From Mitsuaria sp. 7 (GTDB taxonomy: Bacteria > Pseudomonadota > Gammaproteobacteria > Burkholderiales > Burkholderiaceae_C): DNA of 64,000 bases. The notes under the pieces are model-generated. The model was not told where the DNA came from and ran no database searches. It saw nothing but the letters and a program-made list of their open reading frames with translations. Position 1 is the stretch's first letter; the number at the start of each line of letters is the position of its first letter. Positions 45,927 to 55,292 of this stretch are shown piece by piece. The stretch is taken from assembly GCF_001653795.1 (NCBI RefSeq), contig NZ_CP011514.1:1494997-1558996 (forward strand), in the 5' to 3' direction. The position numbers and the translations under genes are program-made.

Positions 45927-48695
45927 ATGCGCGCGGGGGCAGGAAGCTCTAAAAGCCATCTTGCGCGACTCACCGATGAAAGTACGCCGATGCCCTCACT
46001 CATGGTCTGCAGGACACGTCTGCCCACGCCGGAAGAAGCACAGCGGGCGAAGCTCCTCGCTCGCAGCCTGATCCCCATCGTTGAGCCCATCGTCGGCGAT
46101 CTGCCGGGTCACGGTCGGCGCGGTGAAGACCGACGACTGGCCTTGCTGACCGCGCGTCGCTGGCCCGCCCAGGGCGCGTACCTCACGGTCCAGTTCCTGG
46201 ATAACCCGTCGCAAGCCCTGCGCAAGCGGCTGCTGTCCCACATGAACGCATGGGGCGAGCACGCAAATGTCCGTTTCGATGAAACGCGCGAACTCGGCAT
46301 GGTGCGGATCGCCCGCATTGAGGCACCTGAGGAGGATGCGGGTTTCTGGTCCTACATCGGCACCGAGATCCTCGGCATCGCCCCGGACAAGCCGACGATG
46401 AATCTGCAGGGGTTCACGATGAGGACCGAGGAGGCGGAGTTCCTCCGCGTGGTGCGCCATGAAGCCGGACACACCCTGGGCTTTGAACACGAGCATCTGC
46501 GGGCCGATCTGGTCGCACGCATCGACCCGCGCAAGGCCATCGCGCACTTCCGCGGTTCCGATGACTGGACCGCGGCACAGACGCGAGCGCAGGTGCTGAC
46601 GCCGATCGGCGCCGGCGACCTGACCGCGACCCCGTCCAGCGATCCGCTGTCGATCATGTGCTATCAGATTCCGGGGGATATCACCCGGGACGGCCAGCCG
46701 ATTCTCGGCGGTGTCGACATCGATGCACGCGATCACGCCTTCATCGCGCGCATCTATCCGAAGAACCGATCTTCTGTGCCGACGATCGAACCGATGGCCC
46801 CGCTTGCGCCGGCGTCCGGCTCAACCGAGGTGCTGGTCGACGACGAACGGGAAGGCGCAGCGCCGTCCTGGCGCGACGCGGACCGCGACGACGCGATGCA
46901 GATCACTGTCCTTGACGGATTCGACCCGTCCTCGGGCCGGACCGCCCCAAGATCCGGCACCGCCAACTTCGCGCGGGTGTTCGCCAGCTTCGGCGGTGCC
47001 CGGGTGATGGAGACGCTGCAGTTGAAGAAGACCGACAGGTCGCCGACGCGGTTCGGAAATATCATCGATGTGCACGAACGGATCAAGGCGTACACCGGCC
47101 GAGACATCGGTACCCTGCCTTCGGACGAGGAGATGCTCGAGCTGGGCGGAGATCTCTTCGAGACGCTGTTCACCGGTCAGGTCAGGCGTCTGTACGACGA
47201 AGCGCGTTCCCGACAGAACGGCAGGAAGCTGGACGTCGTGTTGACGTCGATGATTCCGTGGATTGCCGAAAAGCCGTGGGAGTTCGCCTACGACCGATCC
47301 CGACGCAGCTTCCTGGCGACGGAGGAGGTGCACTTCATCCGCAATGCGCTGGCCGCGATCCCCGCGGAGCGCATCGCGCCGCGGCGCGGACCGCTCAGGA
47401 TCCTCGTGATCGCCGCGCAGCCGGTGAGCCTCGCGACGTTGTCGGTGGCGCAGGAGGAAGCCGTGATTCGTCGCGGCTTCGATTCGCTGGTGACGCACGG
47501 GCTCGCTGTCGTGGAGACGATCTCCCGGATCACGGCGACCCGGCTGCTCGAGCGGCTGGCGACGCGCCGCTACGACGTCGTGCATTTCATCGGTCACGGC
47601 GACGTCGACGAGGACACCGGCATTGGCGCGCTGTTGTTCGAGGACGGGAGCGGCAGGCCGGCGCGGATAGAGGAGCGCGCGTTGCGCGAGATTTTCTGCG
47701 GACGGGGCGTGAGGCTCGTCTTTCTCAACGCGTGCAAGACCGGAGCGGGGAATCCCAGCGAATTCAACAGGGGCGCGGCGCAGGCCTTGGTCTCACACGG
47801 CATTCCCGTGTTGGTTGCCAACCAGTACAGCGTGCTGGATGCCTCGGCGACCACTTTCGCCCAGCACTTCTACTGGGCGTTGGCGCAGGGCATGAGCGTC
47901 GGACAGGCCGCGCGGGAAGCCCGCATCGCGATCAATTGCTCGCTGCAGGGCGACAGCATCGACTGGGCCGTGCCGGTGGTCTACGCGCGCGACCCTTCGC
48001 AGCCGCTTTGCGAGCGGCCATCGGCCATCGCGCCGGCGCCGGCCGCCGCAGCCGCGTTCACGGCGCGGGACCTCGACCGCACGGTCGCGACGGCGCGCGT
48101 CCATTTTGCGGTGTGGGACATGGACAATCTGTTCCCCGGCCTGGATCGCACATTGAGCCGGATGAACGAGGCGCAACAGCTGTTCAGCTTCGAGCGGATC
48201 GATCTGTCCGCGCCCTTGGACATCTGGGACGCCAGGCGCAAGGCGGAGGATGGTCGACCGTATCTGCTGGCGCACCGGCTGGCATCCCGCATGGCAAGGG
48301 CACCGGCGGACGCGGGCGTGGAAGCCTTGCTGTGCCTCACCCGTCATTGGATGCGCGACAGCGACAGCGCGCGCATCTATGGGTGGTGGCCTGACGAACG
48401 GACGCCGCCCGTCACCCTGATGTCGTTTGCGGGCTTCCAGGACCTGCTGGCCGAGGGAGCTCAGACCGACCGCGCGATCGTCAACGTGGTCGTCACGGTG
48501 CTTGCCGGCTACGTCACCGGGATGGGGACGCACGGTGGCGGTTCGCACGCCTGCCCGATGTGGGAGAACCCGCGGCGCGATCCCGCGCATCTGACACTCC
48601 GCCAACGTTTTGACGCGGGCTGTCGCCGGGGGCTGGCGCGGCACTATGCGCCGGAGTTGCAGGCATTCGAAGGGCTGCTCCGCGTCTTCGACTGA
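45927..48695 (+). CDS. Astacin-like metalloprotease-CHAT (caspase-like) protease fusion
   Basis: 922 aa. Residues about 80-275 form a metzincin: HEAGHTLGFEHEHLRAD (178-194) carries the astacin zinc motif HExxHxxGFxHE, and SIMCYQ (242-247) is the Met-turn with the tyrosine of the family. Residues about 430-690 form a CHAT protease of the caspase clan: WEFAYD (451-456), catalytic His557 in VVHFIGHGDVDEDTG and Cys603 in VFLNACKTG. The last 200 residues, with a Cys/His-containing GTHGGGSHACPMWE (868-880), are unrecognised. There is no signal peptide, so both protease domains are probably cytoplasmic. AAGGAGG sits very close (3 bases) to the ATG at 45927; ATG at 45990 is an alternative. A defence or proteolytic-cascade role is inference from CHAT systems such as Craspase and gasdermin activators. 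Confidence 0.85.
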   Translation: MRAGAGSSKSHLARLTDESTPMPSLMVCRTRLPTPEEAQRAKLLARSLIPIVEPIVGDLPGHGRRGEDRRLALLTARRWPAQGAYLTVQFLDNPSQALRKRLLSHMNAWGEHANVRFDETRELGMVRIARIEAPEEDAGFWSYIGTEILGIAPDKPTMNLQGFTMRTEEAEFLRVVRHEAGHTLGFEHEHLRADLVARIDPRKAIAHFRGSDDWTAAQTRAQVLTPIGAGDLTATPSSDPLSIMCYQIPGDITRDGQPILGGVDIDARDHAFIARIYPKNRSSVPTIEPMAPLAPASGSTEVLVDDEREGAAPSWRDADRDDAMQITVLDGFDPSSGRTAPRSGTANFARVFASFGGARVMETLQLKKTDRSPTRFGNIIDVHERIKAYTGRDIGTLPSDEEMLELGGDLFETLFTGQVRRLYDEARSRQNGRKLDVVLTSMIPWIAEKPWEFAYDRSRRSFLATEEVHFIRNALAAIPAERIAPRRGPLRILVIAAQPVSLATLSVAQEEAVIRRGFDSLVTHGLAVVETISRITATRLLERLATRRYDVVHFIGHGDVDEDTGIGALLFEDGSGRPARIEERALREIFCGRGVRLVFLNACKTGAGNPSEFNRGAAQALVSHGIPVLVANQYSVLDASATTFAQHFYWALAQGMSVGQAAREARIAINCSLQGDSIDWAVPVVYARDPSQPLCERPSAIAPAPAAAAAFTARDLDRTVATARVHFAVWDMDNLFPGLDRTLSRMNEAQQLFSFERIDLSAPLDIWDARRKAEDGRPYLLAHRLASRMARAPADAGVEALLCLTRHWMRDSDSARIYGWWPDERTPPVTLMSFAGFQDLLAEGAQTDRAIVNVVVTVLAGYVTGMGTHGGGSHACPMWENPRRDPAHLTLRQRFDAGCRRGLARHYAPELQAFEGLLRVFD

Positions 48696-48840
48696 ACCGC
48701 CGTGCCGAATCCTCGTCGGTGGGGGACAGGCAGGCAACGTGCCCCCGGCAGGTCGGGTATGGGCGTCACCCGTGCGGCCCCCGCCAACGAGCGGGTAGAG
48801 TTGGCCGATCAAGTCTCCTATCGTCTTCGAGGACCCCACG

Positions 48841-50289
48841 ATGACCACGACTGCTTCCTATCCCGACACCCGACTGCTGATCGCCAACGAATGGGTCGAT
48901 GCCGCCGGCGGCAAGACGATCGATGTGCGCAACCCCGCGACGGGCGCCGTCATCGGCAAGGTCGCCCACGCGAGCAGGGCGGACCTGGATCGCGCACTCG
49001 AAGCGGCGCAGAAGGGCTTCGAAGCCTGGCGGAGCGTGTCCGCCCATGAACGCGCCGCGACGATGCGCCGCGCCGCCGCGCTGCTGCGCGAGCGCGCGCC
49101 CGAGATCGCGAAGCTGCTCACCCAGGAACAGGGCAAGCCCGTCGGCGAGGCCAAGGTCGAGGTCCTCGCCGGCGCCGACATCATCGAGTGGTTCGCCGAC
49201 GAAGGCCGCCGCGTCTACGGCCGCATCGTGCCGTCCCGCAACCTCGCCGCGCAGCAGCTCGTGCTCAAGGAGCCCGTCGGCCCCGTCGCCGCGTTCACGC
49301 CGTGGAACTTCCCCGTCAACCAGATCGTGCGCAAGCTCGGCGCGGCGCTGGCCACCGGCTGCTCGTTCCTCGTGAAGGCGCCGGAAGAAACGCCGGCCTC
49401 GCCCGCGGCGCTGCTGCAGACCTTCGTCGATGCCGGCGTTCCTCCGGGCGCCGTCGGCCTGGTCTTCGGCGACCCGCATGAGATCTCCAGTTACCTGATC
49501 CCCCATCCGGTCATCCGCAAGGTCACCTTCACCGGCTCCACGCCGGTCGGCAAGCAGCTCGCGTCGCTGGCCGGCGCGCACATGAAGCGCGTCACCATGG
49601 AACTCGGCGGCCACGCGCCCGTCATCGTCGCGGAAGACGCGGACGTTGCCCTCGCGGTCAAGGCCGCCGGCGCCGCGAAGTTCCGCAACGCCGGGCAGGT
49701 CTGCATCTCGCCGACACGCTTCCTGGTGCACAACAGCCTCAAGGACGAGTTCACGGCCGCGCTCGTCAAGCACGCCCAAGGGCTCAAGCTCGGCGACGGC
49801 CTCGCCGAAGGCACCACCCTCGGGCCGCTCGCCAACGAGCGTCGCGTCGTCGCCATGTCCAAGATCGTCGCGCAAGCCCGCGAACGCGGCGCCAAGATCG
49901 CCACCGGCGGGGAACGCGTCGGCAGCGCCGGCAACTTCTTCGCGCCCACCGTGCTGGCCGATGTGCCGCTGGACGCCTCCGTCTTCAACGACGAACCGTT
50001 CGGGCCGATCGCCGCGATCCGCGGGTTCGACGCGCTCGAGGACGCCATCGCGGAAGCCAACCGGCTCCCGTTCGGACTCGCCGGCTACGCCTTCACCAAG
50101 TCCATCAGGAACGCCCATCTGCTTGCGCAGCGCATGGAGGTCGGCATGCTGTGGGTCAACCAGCCCGCCACCCCCTCCGCGGAAATGCCGTTCGGCGGGG
50201 TGAAGGACTCCGGCTACGGCTCCGAAGGCGGGCCGGAAGCGCTGGAGGCCTACCTCAACACCAAGGCAGTCTCGCTGCTCGGCGTCTGA
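48841..50289 (+). CDS. NAD(P)-dependent succinate-semialdehyde dehydrogenase family protein
   Basis: 482 aa, the family length. Aldehyde dehydrogenase motifs: PWNFPVNQI (cofactor site), FTGSTPVGK, general base in [11 protein letters not shown], and nucleophile Cys in [13 protein letters not shown]; the end [17 protein letters not shown] is typical of the GabD/SSDH branch. It would oxidise succinate semialdehyde (or a similar short semialdehyde) to the acid. GAGG precedes the ATG. No GABA transaminase is adjacent, so the physiological substrate is uncertain. It ends 6 bases from the convergent oxidase operon. Confidence 0.88.
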   Translation: MTTTASYPDTRLLIANEWVDAAGGKTIDVRNPATGAVIGKVAHASRADLDRALEAAQKGFEAWRSVSAHERAATMRRAAALLRERAPEIAKLLTQEQGKPVGEAKVEVLAGADIIEWFADEGRRVYGRIVPSRNLAAQQLVLKEPVGPVAAFTPWNFPVNQIVRKLGAALATGCSFLVKAPEETPASPAALLQTFVDAGVPPGAVGLVFGDPHEISSYLIPHPVIRKVTFTGSTPVGKQLASLAGAHMKRVTMELGGHAPVIVAEDADVALAVKAAGAAKFRNAGQVCISPTRFLVHNSLKDEFTAALVKHAQGLKLGDGLAEGTTLGPLANERRVVAMSKIVAQARERGAKIATGGERVGSAGNFFAPTVLADVPLDASVFNDEPFGPIAAIRGFDALEDAIAEANRLPFGLAGYAFTKSIRNAHLLAQRMEVGMLWVNQPATPSAEMPFGGVKDSGYGSEGGPEALEAYLNTKAVSLLGV

Positions 50290-50295
50290 CTGGCC

Positions 50296-52827
50296 TCATG
50301 CCACCAGACGTGGCCACCACACGGTGATCACGCCCTGCACGCAGAGCGATCCCCACAGCAGCACCACCGCCTCGCGCGTGGCGTGCTGTCGGGGCCGGAT
50401 CAGCCCACTCGCCAGCCGCGCGCCGTAGTACAGCGCCAGCATCAGTGCGACCGCGATCTGCAATCCCTGCAGGCTGTGCAGCGCGGCGAGCGTGCCCGTC
50501 CACGCGTCCAAGGTCGGCGGCCGCTCCGCGGGCCACGCCGTTTGCAGGCCGCTGTAGAACGCCAGCACCGCAAGCCCGAACGCCGGGACAAGCAACACCG
50601 CTCGCCACCTCGACACCTGCGCGCGCCGGGCCCCTGAACCCGCCCACATGACGAAGACCAGACTCAGCGCGTAGCCCAGCGTCTGCATCAGCAAGGCCGC
50701 ATTGCCCGCCAGTCCCACGCCCGGCGGCGGGCACACGTCCAGCTTCATCGCCGCATGCAGATGCGCGAAAGCCATGGACGCGAAGATCGTCGCCTCCACC
50801 ACGATCAAGATCACCACGCCCCAGAACGACGGCGCCTGCCGCCCCGTCACCCCCATCGGCAGGATCACGCCGTCCGCCGCCTCCGCTTCCTCGAACGGCG
50901 GTGCCCGGTCCGTCTGCCACAACCACGCCCAGATCGCGACGATGGCCAGCACGCCGCCCGCCACCGTGCCGCTCACGTGCTTCACCGTCATGAGCAGGAA
51001 GAAGGCCGCCGTGCCGATCGCCGCCAGCATCGGCCACAAGCTGTCCCGCGCCAGCGTCACCACACGCAGCGCATGCGCCTGCACGGGACTCGTCAACAAG
51101 GTCTCGCGCTCGCCCGTGATGGTGCCCGGCAGCCAGTGCGCACCCGACTCGACCTCCTCGTGCAACGCCGGGCGGTGCCACAGCGGCTCGTGGTGCTCGA
51201 CGTGCGGAATGCTGCGCGTGCCGTAGGCCTCGCTCGGCAACCACTCCAGCGTCGAGGAGCGCCACGGATCGTCGTGATCCTGCTCCGGACCGCGCTGGCT
51301 GCGCACCAGGTCGATGACGAAGAGCAGCACGCCCGCCGCGATCACGAAGGCGCCGAGGGACGACAGCAGGTTCGGCAACTCCAGCCCCAGTCCCGCCGGG
51401 TAGGTGTGCACGCGGCGCGGCATGCCCAGCATGCCGGCGATGTGCATCGGGAAGAAGGTCAGGTGGAAGCCGCCGAAGATCAGCCCGAAGACCCAGCGCC
51501 CCGCGCGCTCAGACATCGCGCGCCCCTTCCACAGCGGGATCCAGTGGTACAACGCCGCGAACATCGGCAGCACCATGCCGCCGATCAGCACGTAGTGGAA
51601 ATGCGCGACGACGAAGTAGGTGTCGTGCACCTGCCAGTCGATCGGCAGCAGGGCCAGCATCACGCCCGTCAGCCCGCCCACGACGAAGGTCACGAGGAAG
51701 CCGAGCAGGAACCACGTCGCCGTCGTCCATTGCAGCCGCCCGCGCCACAGGGTCCCGATCCACGCGAAGATCTGGAGCGCGCCCGGGATCGCGATCGCGA
51801 CGCTGAAGATCGAGACCAGGCTCAGACCCAGTCCGCCGAGTCCCGCCGTGAACATGTGATGCAGCCACAGCAGGAAGCTCGCGGCACCGATCGCCACCAG
51901 CGCCGCGCTGACCGCGTGACGGCCGATCAGCGTGGTCCGCGCCAGCGCCGGCACCATCGTCGAGACCAGCCCCGCCGCCGGCAGGAAGATGATGTAGACC
52001 TCGGGATGGCCGAAGAACCAGAACAGGTGCTGCCACAGCAGCGGATCGCCGCCGCGCGTGGCGTCGAAGATCGGCCAGTCGAAGGCGCGCTCGATCTCCA
52101 GCAGGGCCGTGCCCGCGATCACCGCCGGGAAGGCCAGCACGATCATCAGGCCCACGACCAGCATGGACCACGCGTAGACCGGCATGCGCGCGAGGGTCAT
52201 GCCCGGCGCGCGCGTCATCAGGATGCCGGTGATCAGCTCGATCGCACCCGCGATCGCGGAGATCTCGATGAAGCCGATGCCCAGCAGCCAGAAGTCCGCG
52301 TTCAGCCCCGGCGAGTACTTCGCGCTGCTCAGCGGCGGATACATGAACCAGCCCGCGTCCGGCGCCAGCTGCCAGAACAGCGTGGCGTAGAAGGCCAGCC
52401 CGCCGATCGCATACATCCAGTACGAATAGGCCGACAGGCGCGGGAAGGGCAGGTCGCGCGCGCCCAGCATGTTGGGCAGCAGGAAGACGGCGATCGCCTC
52501 CACCATCGGCACGGCGAAGAGAAACATCATCACCGTGCCGTGCATCGTGAACAGCTGCTGGAAGACCGGCGCGCTGAACAGCGTCTGCTCCGGTGCCGCC
52601 AGCTGCGCCCGCATCAGCAGCGCCAGCACGCCGCCCAGCAGCAGGAACACGAAGGCCGTCGCGATGTAGAGCTTGCCGATGAAGACGTTGTTGACGCTGC
52701 CGATCACGCGCCAACCCTGCGGCGGGGCCCACGCCGCGCGCAGACGATCGAGCTCGCCGTCCGGTCGCGGCAGGCGGTTATCGGGCCGGTGCATGCCCGG
52801 CGACGGGACGTCGCTCGCGGTGCTCAT
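50296..52827 (-). CDS. Cytochrome c oxidase subunit I+III fusion
   Basis: 843 aa. The first about 560 residues are subunit I with the haem and copper histidines in MHGTVMMFLFAVP, FGHPEVYIIFLP (with the Tyr of the HPEVY motif), WLHHMFTAG and HDTYFVVAHFHYVLIGG. After a hydrophilic bridge (about 545-620) the C-terminal about 220 residues are a shortened subunit III. Fused I+III enzymes occur in ba3/caa3-like oxidases of several phyla. It is the last gene of a three-gene minus-strand operon, joined to subunit II by a 4-base overlap. It reduces O2 to water using electrons delivered by subunit II. Confidence 0.93.
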   Translation of the reverse strand: MSTASDVPSPGMHRPDNRLPRPDGELDRLRAAWAPPQGWRVIGSVNNVFIGKLYIATAFVFLLLGGVLALLMRAQLAAPEQTLFSAPVFQQLFTMHGTVMMFLFAVPMVEAIAVFLLPNMLGARDLPFPRLSAYSYWMYAIGGLAFYATLFWQLAPDAGWFMYPPLSSAKYSPGLNADFWLLGIGFIEISAIAGAIELITGILMTRAPGMTLARMPVYAWSMLVVGLMIVLAFPAVIAGTALLEIERAFDWPIFDATRGGDPLLWQHLFWFFGHPEVYIIFLPAAGLVSTMVPALARTTLIGRHAVSAALVAIGAASFLLWLHHMFTAGLGGLGLSLVSIFSVAIAIPGALQIFAWIGTLWRGRLQWTTATWFLLGFLVTFVVGGLTGVMLALLPIDWQVHDTYFVVAHFHYVLIGGMVLPMFAALYHWIPLWKGRAMSERAGRWVFGLIFGGFHLTFFPMHIAGMLGMPRRVHTYPAGLGLELPNLLSSLGAFVIAAGVLLFVIDLVRSQRGPEQDHDDPWRSSTLEWLPSEAYGTRSIPHVEHHEPLWHRPALHEEVESGAHWLPGTITGERETLLTSPVQAHALRVVTLARDSLWPMLAAIGTAAFFLLMTVKHVSGTVAGGVLAIVAIWAWLWQTDRAPPFEEAEAADGVILPMGVTGRQAPSFWGVVILIVVEATIFASMAFAHLHAAMKLDVCPPPGVGLAGNAALLMQTLGYALSLVFVMWAGSGARRAQVSRWRAVLLVPAFGLAVLAFYSGLQTAWPAERPPTLDAWTGTLAALHSLQGLQIAVALMLALYYGARLASGLIRPRQHATREAVVLLWGSLCVQGVITVWWPRLVA

Positions 52828-53861
52828 GGCGTGGACGCGACCAAGGGCCGCTCGGAGCCGCCGCCCGCCACGGGCGGCCCGGCGAGGAACTCGACCATCG
52901 CATCGATCTCGTCGGCCTTCAGCTGCCGGTAGGACGGCATGCGCGCGCCCGGCTTGATCTGCTGCACGTCGGTGATCCATTGCCGCAGCGCCGTGCGCGG
53001 GTCGCCGAGCGGATCGCGGTTGCGCAGCGCGCCGGCACCCAGCCACAGGCGGCTCGCGACATGCGTGAGGTCCGGACCGAGCGGCGGCGCCTGTGCCAGG
53101 TCTTGCTTCGCGGCGCCGCCCGGCCCCGCCTCCCCTGCGACCTTCGTGCCCCGGACCGCGTGGCAGGCCACGCAGCCGTTCTCGCGGAAGAGCGCCGCGC
53201 CGCGCAGCGCCTCGCGCGAGACGGGCTCCGGCGCGTCGCCGGCCTGCGCGCGCCGCCACTTCGCGAATTCCTCGGGCGGCATCGCGACGACCTGCAGCAC
53301 CATCGCCGCGTGCTGCGTGCCGCAGTACTCCGAGCACGGCCCGCGGAACACGCCAGCCTGCGACGCGGTGAACGTCAGCCGGTTGAGCCGTCCCGGCACC
53401 AGATCGACCTTGCCGCCCAGCGCCGGCACCCAGTAGCTGTGGATCACGTCCTCCGACGCCAGCGTCAAGGTCACCGGACGGCCCACCGGCACGCGCAGCT
53501 CGTTGGCCGTGGCGAAGGCGGGCGCGTCCGGCTCGGCCTCGTACCGCATCGACCACCACCACAGGTGCCCGGTGACGGCCACGCGCAGCGCGCCGGGCGG
53601 GGACGGGTCGTCCAGGCCATGGGCCAGACGCTCGCCGTTGAGCAGCAGCCCCCCGAAGACCAGGACCGGCAATACCAGGCCGCCGCCCCAGAGCCACAGC
53701 GCCGTCGGGACGGGCCGGCGGCCCTTCCACCACAGCGCCGCGGCCAGGCAGACCATCGCGAACACGAAGGCGAAGGCGCAGACCACCAGCGTGGTGTTCA
53801 TGACGCCGGCGAGCGCCTCCGCCTGGGGACCGGCCGGCCGGAGCATGCCGCCCGCGCTCAT
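52824..53861 (-). CDS. Cytochrome c oxidase subunit II with haem c domain (CoxB, caa3 type)
   Basis: 345 aa. Two membrane helices near the N-terminus (about 22-42 and 53-74), the cupredoxin domain with the CuA site CSEYCGTQHAAM, then a C-terminal cytochrome c with CVACH (haem attachment) and the axial Met in ARMPSY. The fused haem makes this a caa3-type subunit, able to accept electrons without a separate soluble cytochrome. Its start overlaps the stop of the upstream small cytochrome c gene (ATGA), and its stop overlaps the start of the subunit I gene. Confidence 0.93.
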   Translation of the reverse strand: MSAGGMLRPAGPQAEALAGVMNTTLVVCAFAFVFAMVCLAAALWWKGRRPVPTALWLWGGGLVLPVLVFGGLLLNGERLAHGLDDPSPPGALRVAVTGHLWWWSMRYEAEPDAPAFATANELRVPVGRPVTLTLASEDVIHSYWVPALGGKVDLVPGRLNRLTFTASQAGVFRGPCSEYCGTQHAAMVLQVVAMPPEEFAKWRRAQAGDAPEPVSREALRGAALFRENGCVACHAVRGTKVAGEAGPGGAAKQDLAQAPPLGPDLTHVASRLWLGAGALRNRDPLGDPRTALRQWITDVQQIKPGARMPSYRQLKADEIDAMVEFLAGPPVAGGGSERPLVASTP

Positions 53862-54232
53862 CGCAGCGACAGCAGATAGCCGGCGACGTCGCGCGCGTCG
53901 CGCTCGGACAGGCCCAGGCGCGGCATCGTCGTGCCGGGCAGCATCTGCGGCGGGTCCAGCAGCCAGCGTTGAAGGATCTCCGGCGAGTTGGGCAACTGCC
54001 CGGCGATGTAGGCACGCCGACCGAAACGCTCCAGCGCTGGCGCCCGCTGGCCGCCGCCCGGCACGCCGGGGACGGCGTGGCAGCTGCCGCATTGGAATTG
54101 GGACATCAGCATCCGGCCCCGCTCCAGGTCGGCAGCCTCGACCTGCCAGCGTCGCAGGGGCTCGTCCGGGGCCGGGCCGCAGGCCGAGAGCAGCAGACCG
54201 AAGGAGATGGCGAGGAGGCAGCGGCGCGTCAT
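53858..54232 (-). CDS. Small c-type cytochrome lipoprotein
   Basis: 124 aa. The start at 54232 (AGGGAG upstream) puts a lipobox LLSAC about residue 18, so it is probably anchored to the membrane surface. One haem motif CGSCH and the axial Met in TTMPRLGLSERDARDVAGYL. It is the first gene of the oxidase operon and overlaps coxB by four bases; it presumably passes electrons to subunit II. It diverges from another cytochrome gene with 58 bases between the starts. Confidence 0.88.
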   Translation of the reverse strand: MTRRCLLAISFGLLLSACGPAPDEPLRRWQVEAADLERGRMLMSQFQCGSCHAVPGVPGGGQRAPALERFGRRAYIAGQLPNSPEILQRWLLDPPQMLPGTTMPRLGLSERDARDVAGYLLSLR

Positions 54233-54290
54233 GCGCGCTCCCTGGCACGCGAAGTGCCCGCCCCGGCATCGCGCTTGCCTTGCTGCCGCC

Positions 54291-55205
54291 ATGACTGAGC
54301 CGTCGCGTCGTTTTTCTCCAGTGAAAGCCGTGCTGGTCGCGGGCGCCGCGGCCGGCGTCCTCGGGGCTGCGGGCGCGGCGGCCTTCGTCTGGTTCGGCGT
54401 TTACGACGTGTCCGCGACCGGGCCGCATCTGCAGCCGGTGCATTCCTTGCTGGAAATCGCGCTGCAGCGCGCGGTCCAGCGCCGCGCGGACGCCCATCCG
54501 CCGCCGCGCGACCTGCTCACCCGCGAGCGCGTGATGCAGGGGGCCGCCTGCTTCCGCGACCGCTGCGTCGTCTGCCACGGCGCGCCGGGCGTGGCGCCGC
54601 AGGCCTTCGCGCTCGGCATGCAGCCGGTGCCCAGCTCGCTCGTGGAGGCCACGCGCCACTGGCGCCCGCAGGACCTCTACTGGATCACCCGCAACGGGAT
54701 CAAGATGAGCGGCATGCCGGCCTGGGAATACCGGCTGGAGGAGGGCGAACTCTGGTCCGTCGTCGCCTTCCTCGACGCGCTGCCGCTGATGACGCCCGAC
54801 CAGTACCGGGCATTGACCGCCTCGCGGTCAGGCGCGGCGCCGGTCACGGTCGGGCCGGCCGGCGCAGCGGACGCCGCGCCGCGTTGCGACGGCGTCGTCG
54901 ACGCCCCGGCACCGCTGGTGCCGCCGCTGCCGACCGTGGAGCTCGCCCAGCGCGCCTTCCGCCAGCATGGCTGCACGGCCTGCCACACGATCCCGGGCGT
55001 GGTGGGACCGGACACCTCCAACGGCCCGCGCCTGAGCGGCCTCGCCGGACGCGACCGCATCGGCGGCAAGGCCTTCCCGACCGAGGACGGCCTGGCCGCC
55101 TGGATCCGCGATCCGCAGGCGATCGACGCGCATACCGCGATGCCGACGCTCGGCATCAGCGAGACGCAGGCGCGGCTGATGGCGCGCTACCTGCTCACGC
55201 ATTGA
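54291..55205 (+). CDS. Membrane-anchored dihaem cytochrome c
   Basis: 304 aa. A basic N-terminus and an uncleaved-looking membrane helix (about 14-40), then two cytochrome c domains: CVVCHG (about 97-101) with Met in GIKMSGMPAWEY, and CTACHT (about 231-235) with Met in HTAMPTLGISETQARLMARYLL. Its second domain resembles the single domain of the divergent small cytochrome, so it probably feeds the same oxidase. The upstream part of the open frame overlaps the divergent gene, so I start at the ATG at 54291. Confidence 0.88.
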   Translation: MTEPSRRFSPVKAVLVAGAAAGVLGAAGAAAFVWFGVYDVSATGPHLQPVHSLLEIALQRAVQRRADAHPPPRDLLTRERVMQGAACFRDRCVVCHGAPGVAPQAFALGMQPVPSSLVEATRHWRPQDLYWITRNGIKMSGMPAWEYRLEEGELWSVVAFLDALPLMTPDQYRALTASRSGAAPVTVGPAGAADAAPRCDGVVDAPAPLVPPLPTVELAQRAFRQHGCTACHTIPGVVGPDTSNGPRLSGLAGRDRIGGKAFPTEDGLAAWIRDPQAIDAHTAMPTLGISETQARLMARYLLTH

Positions 55206-55292
55206 CGACACCGGCGACCGCGTGCGGCGGGTCGCCGGGGTGCGTTCACGACGACCTCACCGGCCGCCTGGCTCACCGCGTCTGCAACGACC

